A stretch of 61,746 bases of DNA from Myxococcales bacterium (GCA_009692485.1 SHZB01000002.1:1-61746); one strand, 5' to 3'; positions 9,810 through 18,617 are shown, counted from the stretch's first letter. Translations and numbers: made by a program. Notes: generated from the letters alone by a model not told the origin.

Positions 9810-10583
9810 ATGCCGGAAGTACAGCTTCTCAGCGCGGTGCTCGCTCGCGCGGGCTTCTCGCACGCGTTCTTCACGCGACGCGGCGGAGTGAGCCAGCCGC
9901 CCTACGATTCGCTCAATTTCGCGTACTCGACCGGCGACAAGAGCGCCCACGTCGATGAAAATGTGGCGCGCGCCGGGGCTCGTCTTGGGGTCGCCGAGTC
10001 TCGCGTCTATTACCTGCATCAGGTCCACGGCACCGAGGCGCGAGTGCTCGACGGCACGGTCCCGCGCGCGGAGGTGCGCTTTTGGCGTGGCGATATCGCC
10101 GTGTCGACGACGGCCGGCGTGGCATGCGGTGTCCAGACCGCGGACTGTGTGCCGGTGTTGATCGCCGATCGCGTCAGCGGGGCCGTGGCCGCCGTGCACA
10201 GCGGCTGGCGCGGCGTCGTACAAAACGCCGTGCGTGCGGGCGTCGTGGCGCTACGCGAGCTCACGGGCGCCGACGGAGATCTCGTTGCTGCGGTCGGTCC
10301 GCACATCGAGCGCTGTTGCTTCGAAGTCGGAGAAGAAGTCGCCGGCGAGCTGGCCGCGTGCGAGCCCACCCTCGAAGGCGTGGTCTGCCATGCCCGGCCG
10401 AAACCACACGTCGATCTGAGGCGAATCGTCACAGCTCAGCTCACGGCCGCCGGCGTTCGCGAGGTCGATCACGTACGGGGCTGCAGCTACTGCGATGGCC
10501 AGCGCTTTCACTCCTATCGGCGTGACGGAAAGCTGGGCGGGCGCATGCTGGCCGCTCTGGTCGCGCGCGGCGAGAGAAGCTAG
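9810..10583 (+). CDS. pgeF: YfiH/PgeF family multicopper-like purine nucleoside phosphorylase
   Basis: 257 residues, normal for the family once called laccase domain or polyphenol oxidase. Conserved motifs: FFTRRGGVSQPPYDSLN, the metal His in HQVHG, TADCVPVL, HSGWRG, GPHIERCCFEVG and CSYCDGQRFHSYRRDG. Members bind zinc and act on purine nucleosides or edit peptidoglycan precursors; which applies here cannot be read from sequence. The ATG was chosen at the conserved N-terminus. The stop codon TAG overlaps the likely -10 box of the next gene, so the two may be only partly coupled. Confidence 0.95.
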   Translation: MPEVQLLSAVLARAGFSHAFFTRRGGVSQPPYDSLNFAYSTGDKSAHVDENVARAGARLGVAESRVYYLHQVHGTEARVLDGTVPRAEVRFWRGDIAVSTTAGVACGVQTADCVPVLIADRVSGAVAAVHSGWRGVVQNAVRAGVVALRELTGADGDLVAAVGPHIERCCFEVGEEVAGELAACEPTLEGVVCHARPKPHVDLRRIVTAQLTAAGVREVDHVRGCSYCDGQRFHSYRRDGKLGGRMLAALVARGERS

Positions 10584-10586
10584 CCT
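10581..10586 (+). promoter_or_regulatory. Candidate -10 box for the PP2C-CNB gene
   Basis: TAGCCT, 9 nt before the ATG, overlapping the pgeF stop codon. The overlap with a stop TAG makes chance occurrence more likely than at the other sites. Confidence 0.35.
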
Positions 10587-10595
10587 CCGCGGTTC

Positions 10596-12824
10596 ATGGC
10601 GCTCTCGGACGGCATCGAATTCTCTGCGGCCACCGACATCGGGCGGAAGCGTCGACAGAACGAGGACAATTTCCTCGTCGATCGCGAGTTCGGGTTGTTC
10701 GTGGTCGCCGATGGCATGGGCGGACATGCTGCCGGAGAGGTCGCTAGCGCGATTGCGGTTCGCGTCGTGCACGAGGTGCTGCTGTCTCAGCGCGAGGTGC
10801 TCGCGACTCGCCGCGGGGCCACCGCGCTCTCCGAGCTGAGCCTTCAGCACGTCCTCGGCATCCTAGAATTTGCGGTAAATACGGCCTCCGCGAACATTTT
10901 CGCGGAGAGTCAGCGCGATCCGAAGCTCCGCGGCATGGGCACGACCTTGTCGCTCTTGCTGGTGCTTGGCGGCTACGGGTTCGTCGCGCACGTCGGTGAT
11001 TCGCGGGTGTATCTGTACCGAGACCGGCGGCTTCAGCAGGTGACCGATGACCACACGGTCGCGAACGAACTCTTGAAGCTTGGGATGATCACGGCGGCCG
11101 AGGTCGCGCTCGTGCCCCGCAAAAACGCCGTCACGCGCGGGGTCGGCGTCTCGCAGCATGTTCAGGTCGATACCTACACGCTCGAGCTCGTGCCGCACGA
11201 TCGCTTCGTCTTGTGCTCGGATGGGCTCACGCAATACCTCGACGAGGAGCCCGCGGTGTTGCCTGCCCACCTCGACGCGCATGAGCCAGAGCGCTGTGTG
11301 CGCGAGCTCATCGACTTCGCCAACGCGAAGGGAGGCAAGGACAACATCACGGCGATCGTCCTGGAGCTTGGATCCGGTGATGCTTCCGACAGCGTCCGCG
11401 CGCGTCATGTCGCGTTGAAGCGTGACGTGCTCGCGGCGCTGCCCCTTTTCTCACGGCTCACCGAGCGCGAGCTCGAGCGCGTGCTGACGGTCACGCAGGT
11501 CCTTCACTTTGATGCGGGCGCAGCGGTCGTCACCGAGGGCGCAGCGGGCGACGCGATGTACGTGATCCTCGAAGGGCGGCTCGCCGTAAGAAAAGGAAGG
11601 ACCTTGCTTGGCGAGCTGCGCGTCGGGGAGCACGTCGGTGAAATGGCGCTCGTGCGACAGATGGTGCGGTCAGCGAGCGTCGTGGCCGTCGATCCGAGCG
11701 AGCTGGTCGTGCTTCGTCGCGCCGATTTTTTCGACCTCATTCGCGCGGAGGCCCAGCTCGCCACGAAGCTCTTGTGGCAGTTCGTCGACTCGCTCGCGGA
11801 ACGACTCACCGAGACCTCGGCGGCGCTCGATGCCATGCGCGAGAGCGGCGCCACGCTCGCGGATGAAGTGATGCCGCTGAGCTCGAGACGAGGAGGCGCA
11901 GACCCCTTCGGCTTCCCGCCAGGAAGCCTGGGAGTGCGCGCTGCACGAACCGGCATCGGGCTCTACCTCCCGGCCACGCTCACGCCGCCCATCAGCGACG
12001 AGTGCTCCGTCGATGAAACTGCCAGCCCCGCCGATTCTGACGCCGTAGCGCCCCACTCGCGGCGTGCCACACCTCTGCTTCGGGATGCCCCGCCGCTGGC
12101 AGCGCGCGCCGAGCGGTCAACGCCAATCGATCGCCCCACAATCGCTCGCGCAGAAGGAGGTCCGCACGAAGCGCCGTCCGTTGATCCAACGGACGTAGAG
12201 CCGGACACGCGGCGCCGCTTCGAGGCTCGTCTCAACGAGCGCGGACAGCGAATTGGCGTGAACGCAGCGGATGGACATGGTGAGCGTGCCGCTGATGGAT
12301 TTGGCTTGAGCGCGGCGGAGCTGGCGCGCAAGACGACACGGCCGGGGCTCGAGGTGCGCGCAGTCCCCGCTGCGATGACGGACACCGTCGTCCCATCGAC
12401 GAGGCCAGAGCGGCCGCGCACGGGCACGCTTCGTTCAATCCACGGCGCCCACGGCACCCCCGCGGCGAGCACGACCGATCGCATCGCGGATTTCGGTGAC
12501 AGCCCGGCCCCGGCCCCGGCCCCGGCCCCGGCCCCGGCCCCGGCAAGCGCGAATTCGCTCCCGAGCCCGCATTCGGGGGTCACGCCGCAGCCTGCACCGG
12601 TGACTCGACGGCCGCCCTCCGAACGGACCGCGCTCGACAGCCGGCGCGCCACGATGCGATCGGAATCGCCGCCCACGTTCAGGCCGAGCAGGGACACGCT
12701 TCCGCTCGCCCCTGACAATCCGGAATATGCAGAGATCGAGAAATTGCGTCGCGAACACCAAGCGGACCAAACCGCGGGACGCGTCGCGAAAGACCGCGAG
12801 CCGCCGCCATCGCGCGGGAAATAG
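10596..12824 (+). CDS. PP2C-type Ser/Thr phosphatase fused to a cyclic-nucleotide-binding domain
   Basis: 742 residues. Residues about 10-250 are a PP2C phosphatase with all metal-binding motifs: GRKRRQNEDN, VVADGMGGHAAGE, HVGDSRVYLYR, LCSDGLTQYL, KDNITAIV. Residues about 278-395 form a CNB domain (LFSRLTERELERV, EGAAGDAMYVILEGRL) whose phosphate-binding cassette keeps the Glu and Arg (GEMALVRQMVRSASV), so nucleotide binding is plausible. The last 340 residues are low-complexity, with a run of Pro-Ala pairs at about 637-649. It would reverse kinase phosphorylation under control of a cyclic nucleotide; that control is inferred. The nearby kinases are candidate partners. No membrane helix. Confidence 0.95.
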   Translation: MALSDGIEFSAATDIGRKRRQNEDNFLVDREFGLFVVADGMGGHAAGEVASAIAVRVVHEVLLSQREVLATRRGATALSELSLQHVLGILEFAVNTASANIFAESQRDPKLRGMGTTLSLLLVLGGYGFVAHVGDSRVYLYRDRRLQQVTDDHTVANELLKLGMITAAEVALVPRKNAVTRGVGVSQHVQVDTYTLELVPHDRFVLCSDGLTQYLDEEPAVLPAHLDAHEPERCVRELIDFANAKGGKDNITAIVLELGSGDASDSVRARHVALKRDVLAALPLFSRLTERELERVLTVTQVLHFDAGAAVVTEGAAGDAMYVILEGRLAVRKGRTLLGELRVGEHVGEMALVRQMVRSASVVAVDPSELVVLRRADFFDLIRAEAQLATKLLWQFVDSLAERLTETSAALDAMRESGATLADEVMPLSSRRGGADPFGFPPGSLGVRAARTGIGLYLPATLTPPISDECSVDETASPADSDAVAPHSRRATPLLRDAPPLAARAERSTPIDRPTIARAEGGPHEAPSVDPTDVEPDTRRRFEARLNERGQRIGVNAADGHGERAADGFGLSAAELARKTTRPGLEVRAVPAAMTDTVVPSTRPERPRTGTLRSIHGAHGTPAASTTDRIADFGDSPAPAPAPAPAPAPASANSLPSPHSGVTPQPAPVTRRPPSERTALDSRRATMRSESPPTFRPSRDTLPLAPDNPEYAEIEKLRREHQADQTAGRVAKDREPPPSRGK

Positions 12825-12908
12825 GCGTCGCACATGAGGACGCAAATGAGGACGCAAACGAGGATCGGTCTAGTGCCTTGGGGCGCCCTGTATTAGCGTC
12901 CCGCCGTC
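12825..12908. repeat. 12-bp direct repeats and candidate promoter in spacer
   Basis: ATGAGGACGCAA and variants are repeated three times just after the phosphatase stop. TAGCGT at 12894-12899 lies 9 nt before the next GTG start and is a candidate leaderless -10 box. Confidence 0.5.
12894..12899 (+). promoter_or_regulatory. Candidate -10 box for the exported protein at 12909
   Basis: TAGCGT, 9 nt before the GTG start, no Shine-Dalgarno. Confidence 0.4.
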
Positions 12909-14603
12909 GTGCGTGTGCGTGGCCCGTTGAGACGACCTTCGCTGGTCTCCCTTGCCGCGCTGTCCGTCGCGGTCTTGGCTCCCTGTCGCCTGCTTGCCGC
13001 TGGTTCTGCGGAAGGCGGTTCTGCTGAAGAAGATCTCCCGTTCGCCGAATCGCGGCTGCCCGAGTCGCGGTCGCCCGAGTCGCGCATGGCAGAGTCGCGC
13101 GCCGCCGAGTCGCGGGGCGGAGACTCACTGCCGGGGCAATCGCGGGCTTGGAGCGGCAAGGACGAGCCGAAGCCGCGCGTGATGCAGGAGCCGGGGGATA
13201 TCACCGATGTCCTCGACGCCTTCGACAGCGAAGCGGGCGACCCCTTCGACATCTCGCTCTCCGTCGGCTTCGAATATTTGTCGAAGACCGCGCGCATTCT
13301 CCGCGAATCAGCGGTGTTCGAGCCGGGGCTCACGACCGGCGGATTCACGTCCCGCACGATGAGCGTCGCGCGCTACGCGGAGACCAGCTCGAAGCTGACG
13401 CCGCGAATCGAAATGGGCCTCTACAAAGATCTCGCGTTCTATAGCCGCATCCCGATCGTGTTGAGCAACGAGCGATCGTTGGCGGATCTCGACGGCTCGG
13501 CGACGAAGGTCGGCGTCGTGGCTGCGGCCGGCCCGGGTGAGGCGCCGCTCTTCAACTTGCCCTTCAAGGCCCCTTCGCGCAGCGGCATCGAGTACGTCGC
13601 GCTCGGCATCGATTTCTCGATCTTGAATCAGGCGCGCGATTTCACGAAGCCCACCTGGGTGTTCGGCGCCGAGACCCGGATCAGCGCCGGGACGCCCATG
13701 CACGCCTGCAACGCCAACGCGGAGCTGTCGTGCGGCCATCCTGGCGACGTGAACCGAAACGGCCAATTCGACAGCGATCTCACGGGCGGCAAAGGACTCG
13801 AGCTCGAAGCCCGGGGACTCCAGAACCGCGAGCCCGGGGTCACCCGTGGCACTGTCGCGCTCGAGGGCCACTCGATGATGTCGAAGCGCATCAAGTACGT
13901 CGAGCCCTACGGTGGCATCGCGGCGTTCTTCGAATTTCCGACGGGCGACGAGACCGACTACGGACAATCCGACTTCGAGGGCGCACTCGTGAACCACCCG
14001 CCGCTCGTCGGCACCGTCACCCTCGGCATGATGGTGCACCCGTGGGAGAACCGAGAGAAGTTCATGCGTCTGAGCTTCGACATGCGCTTCGAGGGCTCTT
14101 ACAACTCCGAGGGGCGCGACTATTCAGAGCTCTACGACGCGCTCGGTTCAACGGGTGTGCGTTCGCTCCGCGATCCCAAGTGGTCACGCTACCGCGGCTG
14201 CGTCGCCGCCGACGGCTGTGCCGGCGACACCATCAGCGTCGTCGATGAGAGCTCGTCAAAGACCTACTTCACGGGGCTCACCGTGGTCGAAGGCTACGGG
14301 TCGTACCGGGCATCCGGCTCGGTGACGTGGCGCATCGCAGAGTTCGTCAAGCTTCACTTCGGTGTTGGTCTCGACTTCGCGCAGCCGCACGGCATCACGC
14401 ACGACCAGCCGTGCAACCCGGACTTGAAAGACCGCCCGCTCGAGAGTGGCCCCTGTCACTTCGTCGCCGCAGAAAATCAGGTCGGTGCGACCGGGATCCC
14501 GAACCCCGCCTACCATCCAGTGATCAATGCGATCGGCCGGCGCTTCTACGTCGATGAGAGCCTCACCTTCGATTTGTTCGCGCGCGGCATGGTGATGTTC
14601 TGA
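12909..14603 (+). CDS. Exported protein, probable outer-membrane beta-barrel
   Basis: 564 residues, family not recognised. A Sec-type signal peptide (LVSLAALSVAVLA, cleavage near AAGSA at about 33) is followed by Ser/Glu/Arg repeats of ESRxPESR type (about 45-75) and a long region of alternating hydrophobic/polar strands rich in Tyr, Phe and Gly, ending in Phe (RGMVMF), as outer-membrane barrels often do. Motifs include GGIAAFFEFPTGDETDYGQ and four or more Cys in the last third. The GTG start fits the signal peptide and a TAGCGT box. Its stop overlaps the next gene's presumed CTG start, so the two are probably cotranscribed. A transport or structural role is inference. Confidence 0.75.
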   Translation: MRVRGPLRRPSLVSLAALSVAVLAPCRLLAAGSAEGGSAEEDLPFAESRLPESRSPESRMAESRAAESRGGDSLPGQSRAWSGKDEPKPRVMQEPGDITDVLDAFDSEAGDPFDISLSVGFEYLSKTARILRESAVFEPGLTTGGFTSRTMSVARYAETSSKLTPRIEMGLYKDLAFYSRIPIVLSNERSLADLDGSATKVGVVAAAGPGEAPLFNLPFKAPSRSGIEYVALGIDFSILNQARDFTKPTWVFGAETRISAGTPMHACNANAELSCGHPGDVNRNGQFDSDLTGGKGLELEARGLQNREPGVTRGTVALEGHSMMSKRIKYVEPYGGIAAFFEFPTGDETDYGQSDFEGALVNHPPLVGTVTLGMMVHPWENREKFMRLSFDMRFEGSYNSEGRDYSELYDALGSTGVRSLRDPKWSRYRGCVAADGCAGDTISVVDESSSKTYFTGLTVVEGYGSYRASGSVTWRIAEFVKLHFGVGLDFAQPHGITHDQPCNPDLKDRPLESGPCHFVAAENQVGATGIPNPAYHPVINAIGRRFYVDESLTFDLFARGMVMF

Positions 14604-15535
14604 TCCGCATCGCGCTCGCGGACGAGCACGCGGGGCAACGGCTCGACAAGGTGATCGCGCTCGCGGCGAAGCTTGGACGGGCCAAGGTTGCGGAGCTGTT
14701 CACGAACGGCGCGGTGACCCTTCGCGACGCAAGCGGACGGAGGTTGCGCGCGCGAAAAGGAGAACGCGCCGCGGTCGGAACGATCATCGAACTCGCGCTC
14801 GATGAGGCCGCGCTCGACGACCGCGCCGTGCCCGATGCGGAGTTTGCGCTCGCGGTCGTGCTCGAACGTGCGGATCTCGTCATCGTCGAGAAAGCAGCGG
14901 GTGTCCCGTCGGCGCCGCTCGTGGCTGGTGAACTGGGCACGCTCGCGAATGGGCTGGTTGCGCGCTTTCCGGAGATGGCGAGCGTCGGCTTCGCTGCGCG
15001 TGAGCCTGGCCTGTGTCATCGACTCGACACTGGGACATCCGGGCTCCTCGTCGCTGCGCGCACCGAGTTGAGCTTCACGCGGCTCGTCGGCGCGTTACGC
15101 AGCGGCGCGATCGACAAACGCTATCTCTGCGTGTGCGAGGTCCGCGAGGGCGCGGCGTTCGAGGCGAAGGGCACAATCCGCATGCCGCTCGTGGGTCACC
15201 CGACGGACAGCCGCCGCGTCGTTGCCTGCGACGGCGTTGACGCAGCGTCAGCGCGCGGAGCACGGCCAGCGGAGACCAGCTATCGCGTGCTCCAACGAAA
15301 CGGAACGCGGGCGCTCGTCGAGGCGTGTGCGACACGCGCATTTCGCCATCAGATCCGCGTCCATTTCTCGCAGCTCGGCGCGCCGCTCGTAGGCGACGTT
15401 CTGTACGGCGGTCCCGATGCGGGACTCGACCGTTACGCGCTGCACGCGAGCCATTTGTCGTACGCGGGCGATGGCACAGCCGAGCCGTTCTCGGTCGATT
15501 CGCCATTGCCGGAGACCTTGGCGCGACTCGTCTGA
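14600..15535 (+). CDS. RluA-family pseudouridine synthase, apparent CTG start
   Basis: About 311 residues. A short S4 RNA-binding domain (AGQRLDKVIALA) precedes the catalytic domain, which holds the RluA signature HRLDTGTSGLLV with the catalytic Asp, plus RHQIRVHF and GDVLYGG. It would isomerise uridine in rRNA or tRNA; the target is unclear. The first ATG/GTG in frame is the GTG at 14651, but that start would remove the conserved S4 residues encoded just upstream. The frame is open to a stop at 14555, and the only near-cognate start that keeps the S4 domain is CTG at 14600, overlapping the upstream TGA as CTGA. If that is wrong the gene is 14651-15535. Confidence 0.88.
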   Translation: MIRIALADEHAGQRLDKVIALAAKLGRAKVAELFTNGAVTLRDASGRRLRARKGERAAVGTIIELALDEAALDDRAVPDAEFALAVVLERADLVIVEKAAGVPSAPLVAGELGTLANGLVARFPEMASVGFAAREPGLCHRLDTGTSGLLVAARTELSFTRLVGALRSGAIDKRYLCVCEVREGAAFEAKGTIRMPLVGHPTDSRRVVACDGVDAASARGARPAETSYRVLQRNGTRALVEACATRAFRHQIRVHFSQLGAPLVGDVLYGGPDAGLDRYALHASHLSYAGDGTAEPFSVDSPLPETLARLV

Positions 15536-15545
15536 GAGGGCGACA

Positions 15546-15623
15546 TCGCGGCATCGCGCCGCAGCGTGTTCGTGTGATCGCGGCGTCGCAGCTTCGCGTC
15601 ATCGCGGCATCGCGCCGCAGCGT
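15546..15623. repeat. Hairpin-forming repeat between convergent genes
   Basis: TCGCGGCATCGCGCCGCAGC occurs twice, 57 bp apart, with a degenerate copy between. Each copy folds GCGGC against GCCGC. The array occupies the whole gap between the convergent stop codons. Confidence 0.75.
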
Positions 15624-16064
15624 TTACTTGCGCGTAAGCTCCGCCAGACGCGTCACTAGGCCATCGGCGAGGACTGCGAAGGCCTCACGGACCAGCTTGT
15701 CGCGTTCGTCGGGCTTGCCCCCCACGCGCATGTGCGAGCGCGCGCTCGGACCGTCCGCGATTCGCGCGACGACGGTGACCGACAGGCGAACGACGTCGTC
15801 GGTGCCTTGCCAATCGAAGCGCGTGACCGTCGCCGAGAGCTTCAGCGGACCTGTGCCGGCGCCCCACTTCGCGCGCTTCGACGCTTGCTTCAAACGTTCG
15901 CTGAGGAGAGCCGCGGTAGCCGTGCGATTCGCGCTGTCCGTGGTCTCCGCCATGGTTACGCCGGTCCACTCGACCCTGGCTTTTCGTGCGGCACGTGCGT
16001 CACCGGCGCCCGCGAACGTGAGCGCCAGCGTGAGAGCCACGACGAGCGCTGGCGGGCACCGCAT
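15624..16064 (-). CDS. Small exported protein of unknown function
   Basis: 146 residues from the ATG at 16064. A clear Sec signal peptide (ALVVALTLALTFAGA, cleavage around ARA at 24-26) precedes a soluble domain of about 120 residues with an LKLSATVTRF strand and a C-terminal amphipathic helix. No family is recognised. The ATG was preferred over a TTG at 16070 because TAGCTT lies 6 nt upstream of it. It is monocistronic and convergent with the pseudouridine synthase gene. Confidence 0.75.
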   Translation of the reverse strand: MRCPPALVVALTLALTFAGAGDARAARKARVEWTGVTMAETTDSANRTATAALLSERLKQASKRAKWGAGTGPLKLSATVTRFDWQGTDDVVRLSVTVVARIADGPSARSHMRVGGKPDERDKLVREAFAVLADGLVTRLAELTRK

Positions 16065-16070
16065 CGGCAA

Positions 16071-16076
16071 AAGCTA
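16071..16076 (-). promoter_or_regulatory. Candidate -10 box for the exported protein at 15624
   Basis: TAGCTT on the minus strand, 6 nt before the ATG at 16064. Confidence 0.4.
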
Positions 16077-16123
16077 CCGAGTCCCGCATGAGACGGCCAA
16101 GACCGCAGCATTTGGCGCAGCAC

Positions 16124-16184
16124 TCTGCGGGCGGCACACCCCGCGCCGCACTGCCACCCCGCGCCGCACCGCACCCCGCAGTCG
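16124..16184. repeat. CACCCCGCGCCG direct repeats behind nuoK
   Basis: CACCCCGCGCCGCAC-like units occur two to three times directly downstream of the nuoK stop, in a 120-bp spacer with no gene. Confidence 0.6.
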
Positions 16185-16493
16185 TCAGTTCTTCAGCGAG
16201 GTCATCGAGTCCGCCATGATCGTGCGGAAATTGCGGTAAACGGTGAGCACGATCGCGAGCGCGATCGCCGCTTCGCTGGCCGCGAGGACGATGATGAACA
16301 CGGTGAACACCTGGCCGGCGATATCGCCGACGACGAAGTGTTCAAAGGCGATGAAATTGAGCGCGGCCGCGTTGAGGATCAGCTCGACGCCGAGCAGGAT
16401 GCCAACCGCGTTTTTGCGGGTCATCACGGTCAGGAGACCGAGGCCGAAGAGCACTGCCGCGACAGTGAGGTAATGAACGAGTCCGACGACCAT
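16185..16493 (-). CDS. nuoK: NADH-quinone oxidoreductase subunit K
   Basis: 102 residues (E. coli NuoK has 100), three membrane helices. The two membrane Glu residues important for proton movement are present (GVELILNAA near 37 and AASEAAIALA near 74). It is part of the membrane arm of respiratory complex I, next to NuoJ. The ATG lies 2 bp after the nuoJ stop, so they are translationally close. No other complex I gene is in this window; the remaining subunits must be encoded elsewhere. Confidence 0.96.
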   Translation of the reverse strand: MVVGLVHYLTVAAVLFGLGLLTVMTRKNAVGILLGVELILNAAALNFIAFEHFVVGDIAGQVFTVFIIVLAASEAAIALAIVLTVYRNFRTIMADSMTSLKN

Positions 16494-16495
16494 GG

Positions 16496-17011
16496 CTACT
16501 CTCGCTCCCAATCGCGTTTCACGGCACGGCGCGCCAGGACGACCGAGCCGATCATGGCAGCCAGCAGCACGACGGAGCCGATCTCGAAGGGCAACAGGTA
16601 ATCTCCGAGGAACGCATGGCCGAGCCTCGCGGAAGAGGGGTTCGTCGCACGCTCGTTCACGGCCCATGCGGTGGTCGCCGCGACCTTGCCGAGTACCAGC
16701 AGCACGACACCGACGAGTGCGACCGCGGGCAGCATGGCCTGCGAAGGGTTCGACACTTTCATGTCCTCGATGCGCGCGGTGAGCATGACCGCGAAGAGGA
16801 TCAACGTGAGCGTCCCGCCGACGTAAACGAGCACCTGCGTCGCCGCCAGAAAGTCGGCAGACAAAGTCACGTACAGCCCGGCCACGCCGAGAAAGGTTCC
16901 TAGCAGCGCGAGCGCAGAGTGGATGATGTTGCGAGAGAACGCGACGGCCCCCGCGGACCCGAGGGCGAGGCTCGCGAGCATGAAGAACATCAGCGTCTTG
17001 ATGGGCGGCAT
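16496..17011 (-). CDS. nuoJ: NADH-quinone oxidoreductase subunit J
   Basis: 171 residues, five predicted membrane helices. The stretches HSALALLGTFLGVAGLYVTL, DFLAATQVLVYVGG and LILFAVMLT match the NuoJ family, including the deformable helix region with YVGG. It belongs to the complex I membrane arm. The ATG at 17011 is supported by homology; the 21 nt upstream lack a Shine-Dalgarno and carry TAGGTT 12 nt before the start. A perfect 22-bp palindrome lies directly upstream of that box. Confidence 0.96.
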   Translation of the reverse strand: MPPIKTLMFFMLASLALGSAGAVAFSRNIIHSALALLGTFLGVAGLYVTLSADFLAATQVLVYVGGTLTLILFAVMLTARIEDMKVSNPSQAMLPAVALVGVVLLVLGKVAATTAWAVNERATNPSSARLGHAFLGDYLLPFEIGSVVLLAAMIGSVVLARRAVKRDWERE

Positions 17012-17023
17012 CGGCGGAGGGCG

Positions 17024-17029
17024 AACCTA
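17024..17029 (-). promoter_or_regulatory. Candidate -10 box for nuoJK
   Basis: TAGGTT on the minus strand, 12 nt before the ATG, immediately following the palindrome at 17033-17054. Confidence 0.45.
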
Positions 17030-17032
17030 GCG

Positions 17033-17054
17033 CCTCGATTCCCTAGAATCGAGG
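17033..17054. promoter_or_regulatory. Perfect palindrome CCTCGATTC-N4-GAATCGAGG upstream of nuoJ
   Basis: CCTCGATTC, CCTA, GAATCGAGG. Read on the minus strand it is followed by CGCTAG, whose TAG begins the nuoJ -10 box. Identical 9-bp arms occur at 39299-39320 and 51739-51760. Position over the promoter spacer suggests an operator; a REP-like dispersed element is the alternative. Confidence 0.6.
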
Positions 17055-17376
17055 ACCAAATCACTGCGAGTCGCCGAGTCAACAGCGCTGGCAATCGTGG
17101 GTATTTCGGTGCCTTCGTCAACTCGGGCGCGTCGAAATTTACGTCGTGTCGATGGATTCGGTGCGCTAGCGCAAACGCGCGCCCCTTGTCCAGAGGGTCG
17201 TGCGCCGCTAGCCCTCTGCGGTGCATCACACCCGTTCGCCGCGCCGAAAGTCGCCAATTTTAGGGATTTTCGCTTCCGGTTGTCGTTGACCTGTGGTTTT
17301 GTCTGCACCTCGCGCGTGTTTGATTTCCAGCATGCGTAATCGGCGGGCCGAAGCCGGCCGCACGGGAGGAATATCC
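17055..17376. other. Divergent spacer between nuoJ and HU genes
   Basis: About 320 bp without a supported gene. It must hold the HU promoter, but no convincing -35/-10 pair was picked out: TTGACC at about 17286 has no good partner. An inverted repeat CGGCGGGCCG/CGGCCG lies just before the HU Shine-Dalgarno. Confidence 0.5.
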
Positions 17377-17703
17377 ATGGCAACCAAGAAGACGGCCATC
17401 AAGGCCATGACGAAGTCCGAGCTCATCGAGGCGCTGGCGCAGGCTGGCGGCGAGGGCGTTACCAAGCAACAAGTCAAGGGGCTTCTCGAGGCGCTCGAGC
17501 AGGTCGGCCACAAGCAACTCAAGAAGGACGGCATCTTCACCTTGCCGGGCTTCGCGAAGTTTCGCGTTGTGAAAAAAGGTCCGACGCCCGCGCGCACGGG
17601 CATGAACCCGCTCACCGGTAAAGAGACCGTCTACAAGGCCAAGCCCGCGAGCAAGGCCGTGCGCGCTCGTCCCGTGAAGGCGTGCAAAGACTGTATCGGT
17701 TGA
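17377..17703 (+). CDS. HU-family DNA-binding protein with basic C-terminal tail
   Basis: 108 residues against about 90 for typical HU. The core (residues about 8-92) shows MTKSELIEALAQAGG, then the DNA-arm region GIFTLPGFAKFRVVKKGP and GMNPLTGKE. The extra tail is Ala/Lys/Arg-rich and ends CKDCIG with two Cys. HU bends and compacts DNA. The ATG is set by the Shine-Dalgarno GGGAGGA 7 nt upstream. The CXXC tail end is unusual and could be a redox or metal site, which is speculation. The stop codon is the start of a hairpin repeat array. Confidence 0.93.
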   Translation: MATKKTAIKAMTKSELIEALAQAGGEGVTKQQVKGLLEALEQVGHKQLKKDGIFTLPGFAKFRVVKKGPTPARTGMNPLTGKETVYKAKPASKAVRARPVKACKDCIG

Positions 17704-17930
17704 TGCGATGAGCGGCTCTCTGCCGCTAGCCGCTAGCCGCTAGCCGCTAGCCGCTAGCCGTTCGATCGTGTGGATGCGATGAGCGGCACTGCGCCGCTCG
17801 ATCGTGTGGATGCGATGCGCGACTCTGCGCAGCTCGGCAGTGAGCCGCTCCGTTGTGATGAGCTGGGCCGAAATGTGCTGGGCCGAAATGTGCTGGGCCT
17901 GGATGTGCTGGGCCTGGATGTGCTGGGCCG
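17702..17930. repeat. Compound tandem repeats downstream of HU
   Basis: Three GATGCGATG-led units each carry a hairpin: AGCGGC/GCCGCT, GAGCGGC-ACTGC-GCCGCTC, and CTGCGCAG. A run of CCGCTAG 7-mers follows the first. From about 17862, GTGCTGGGCC-containing 18-bp units repeat four to five times. The frame 17770-17988 stays open across this (MDAMSGTAPLDR, then VLGLD repeats), but it looks like translated repeat DNA rather than a gene. Confidence 0.7.
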
Positions 17931-17987
17931 AGCCAAGAAGCTGGTGCAACTTGACGCATTGGACTTGAAGCATTGGGAGATGTCGTG

Positions 17988-18617
<630 letters not shown>

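Noticed and set aside
14651-14653. GTG as start of the pseudouridine synthase
   Set aside because: It would cut conserved S4-domain residues encoded directly upstream; kept only as an alternative.
15536-15623. Rho-independent terminator between convergent genes
   Set aside because: Strong stems are present but no T-tract on either strand; recorded as a repeat instead.
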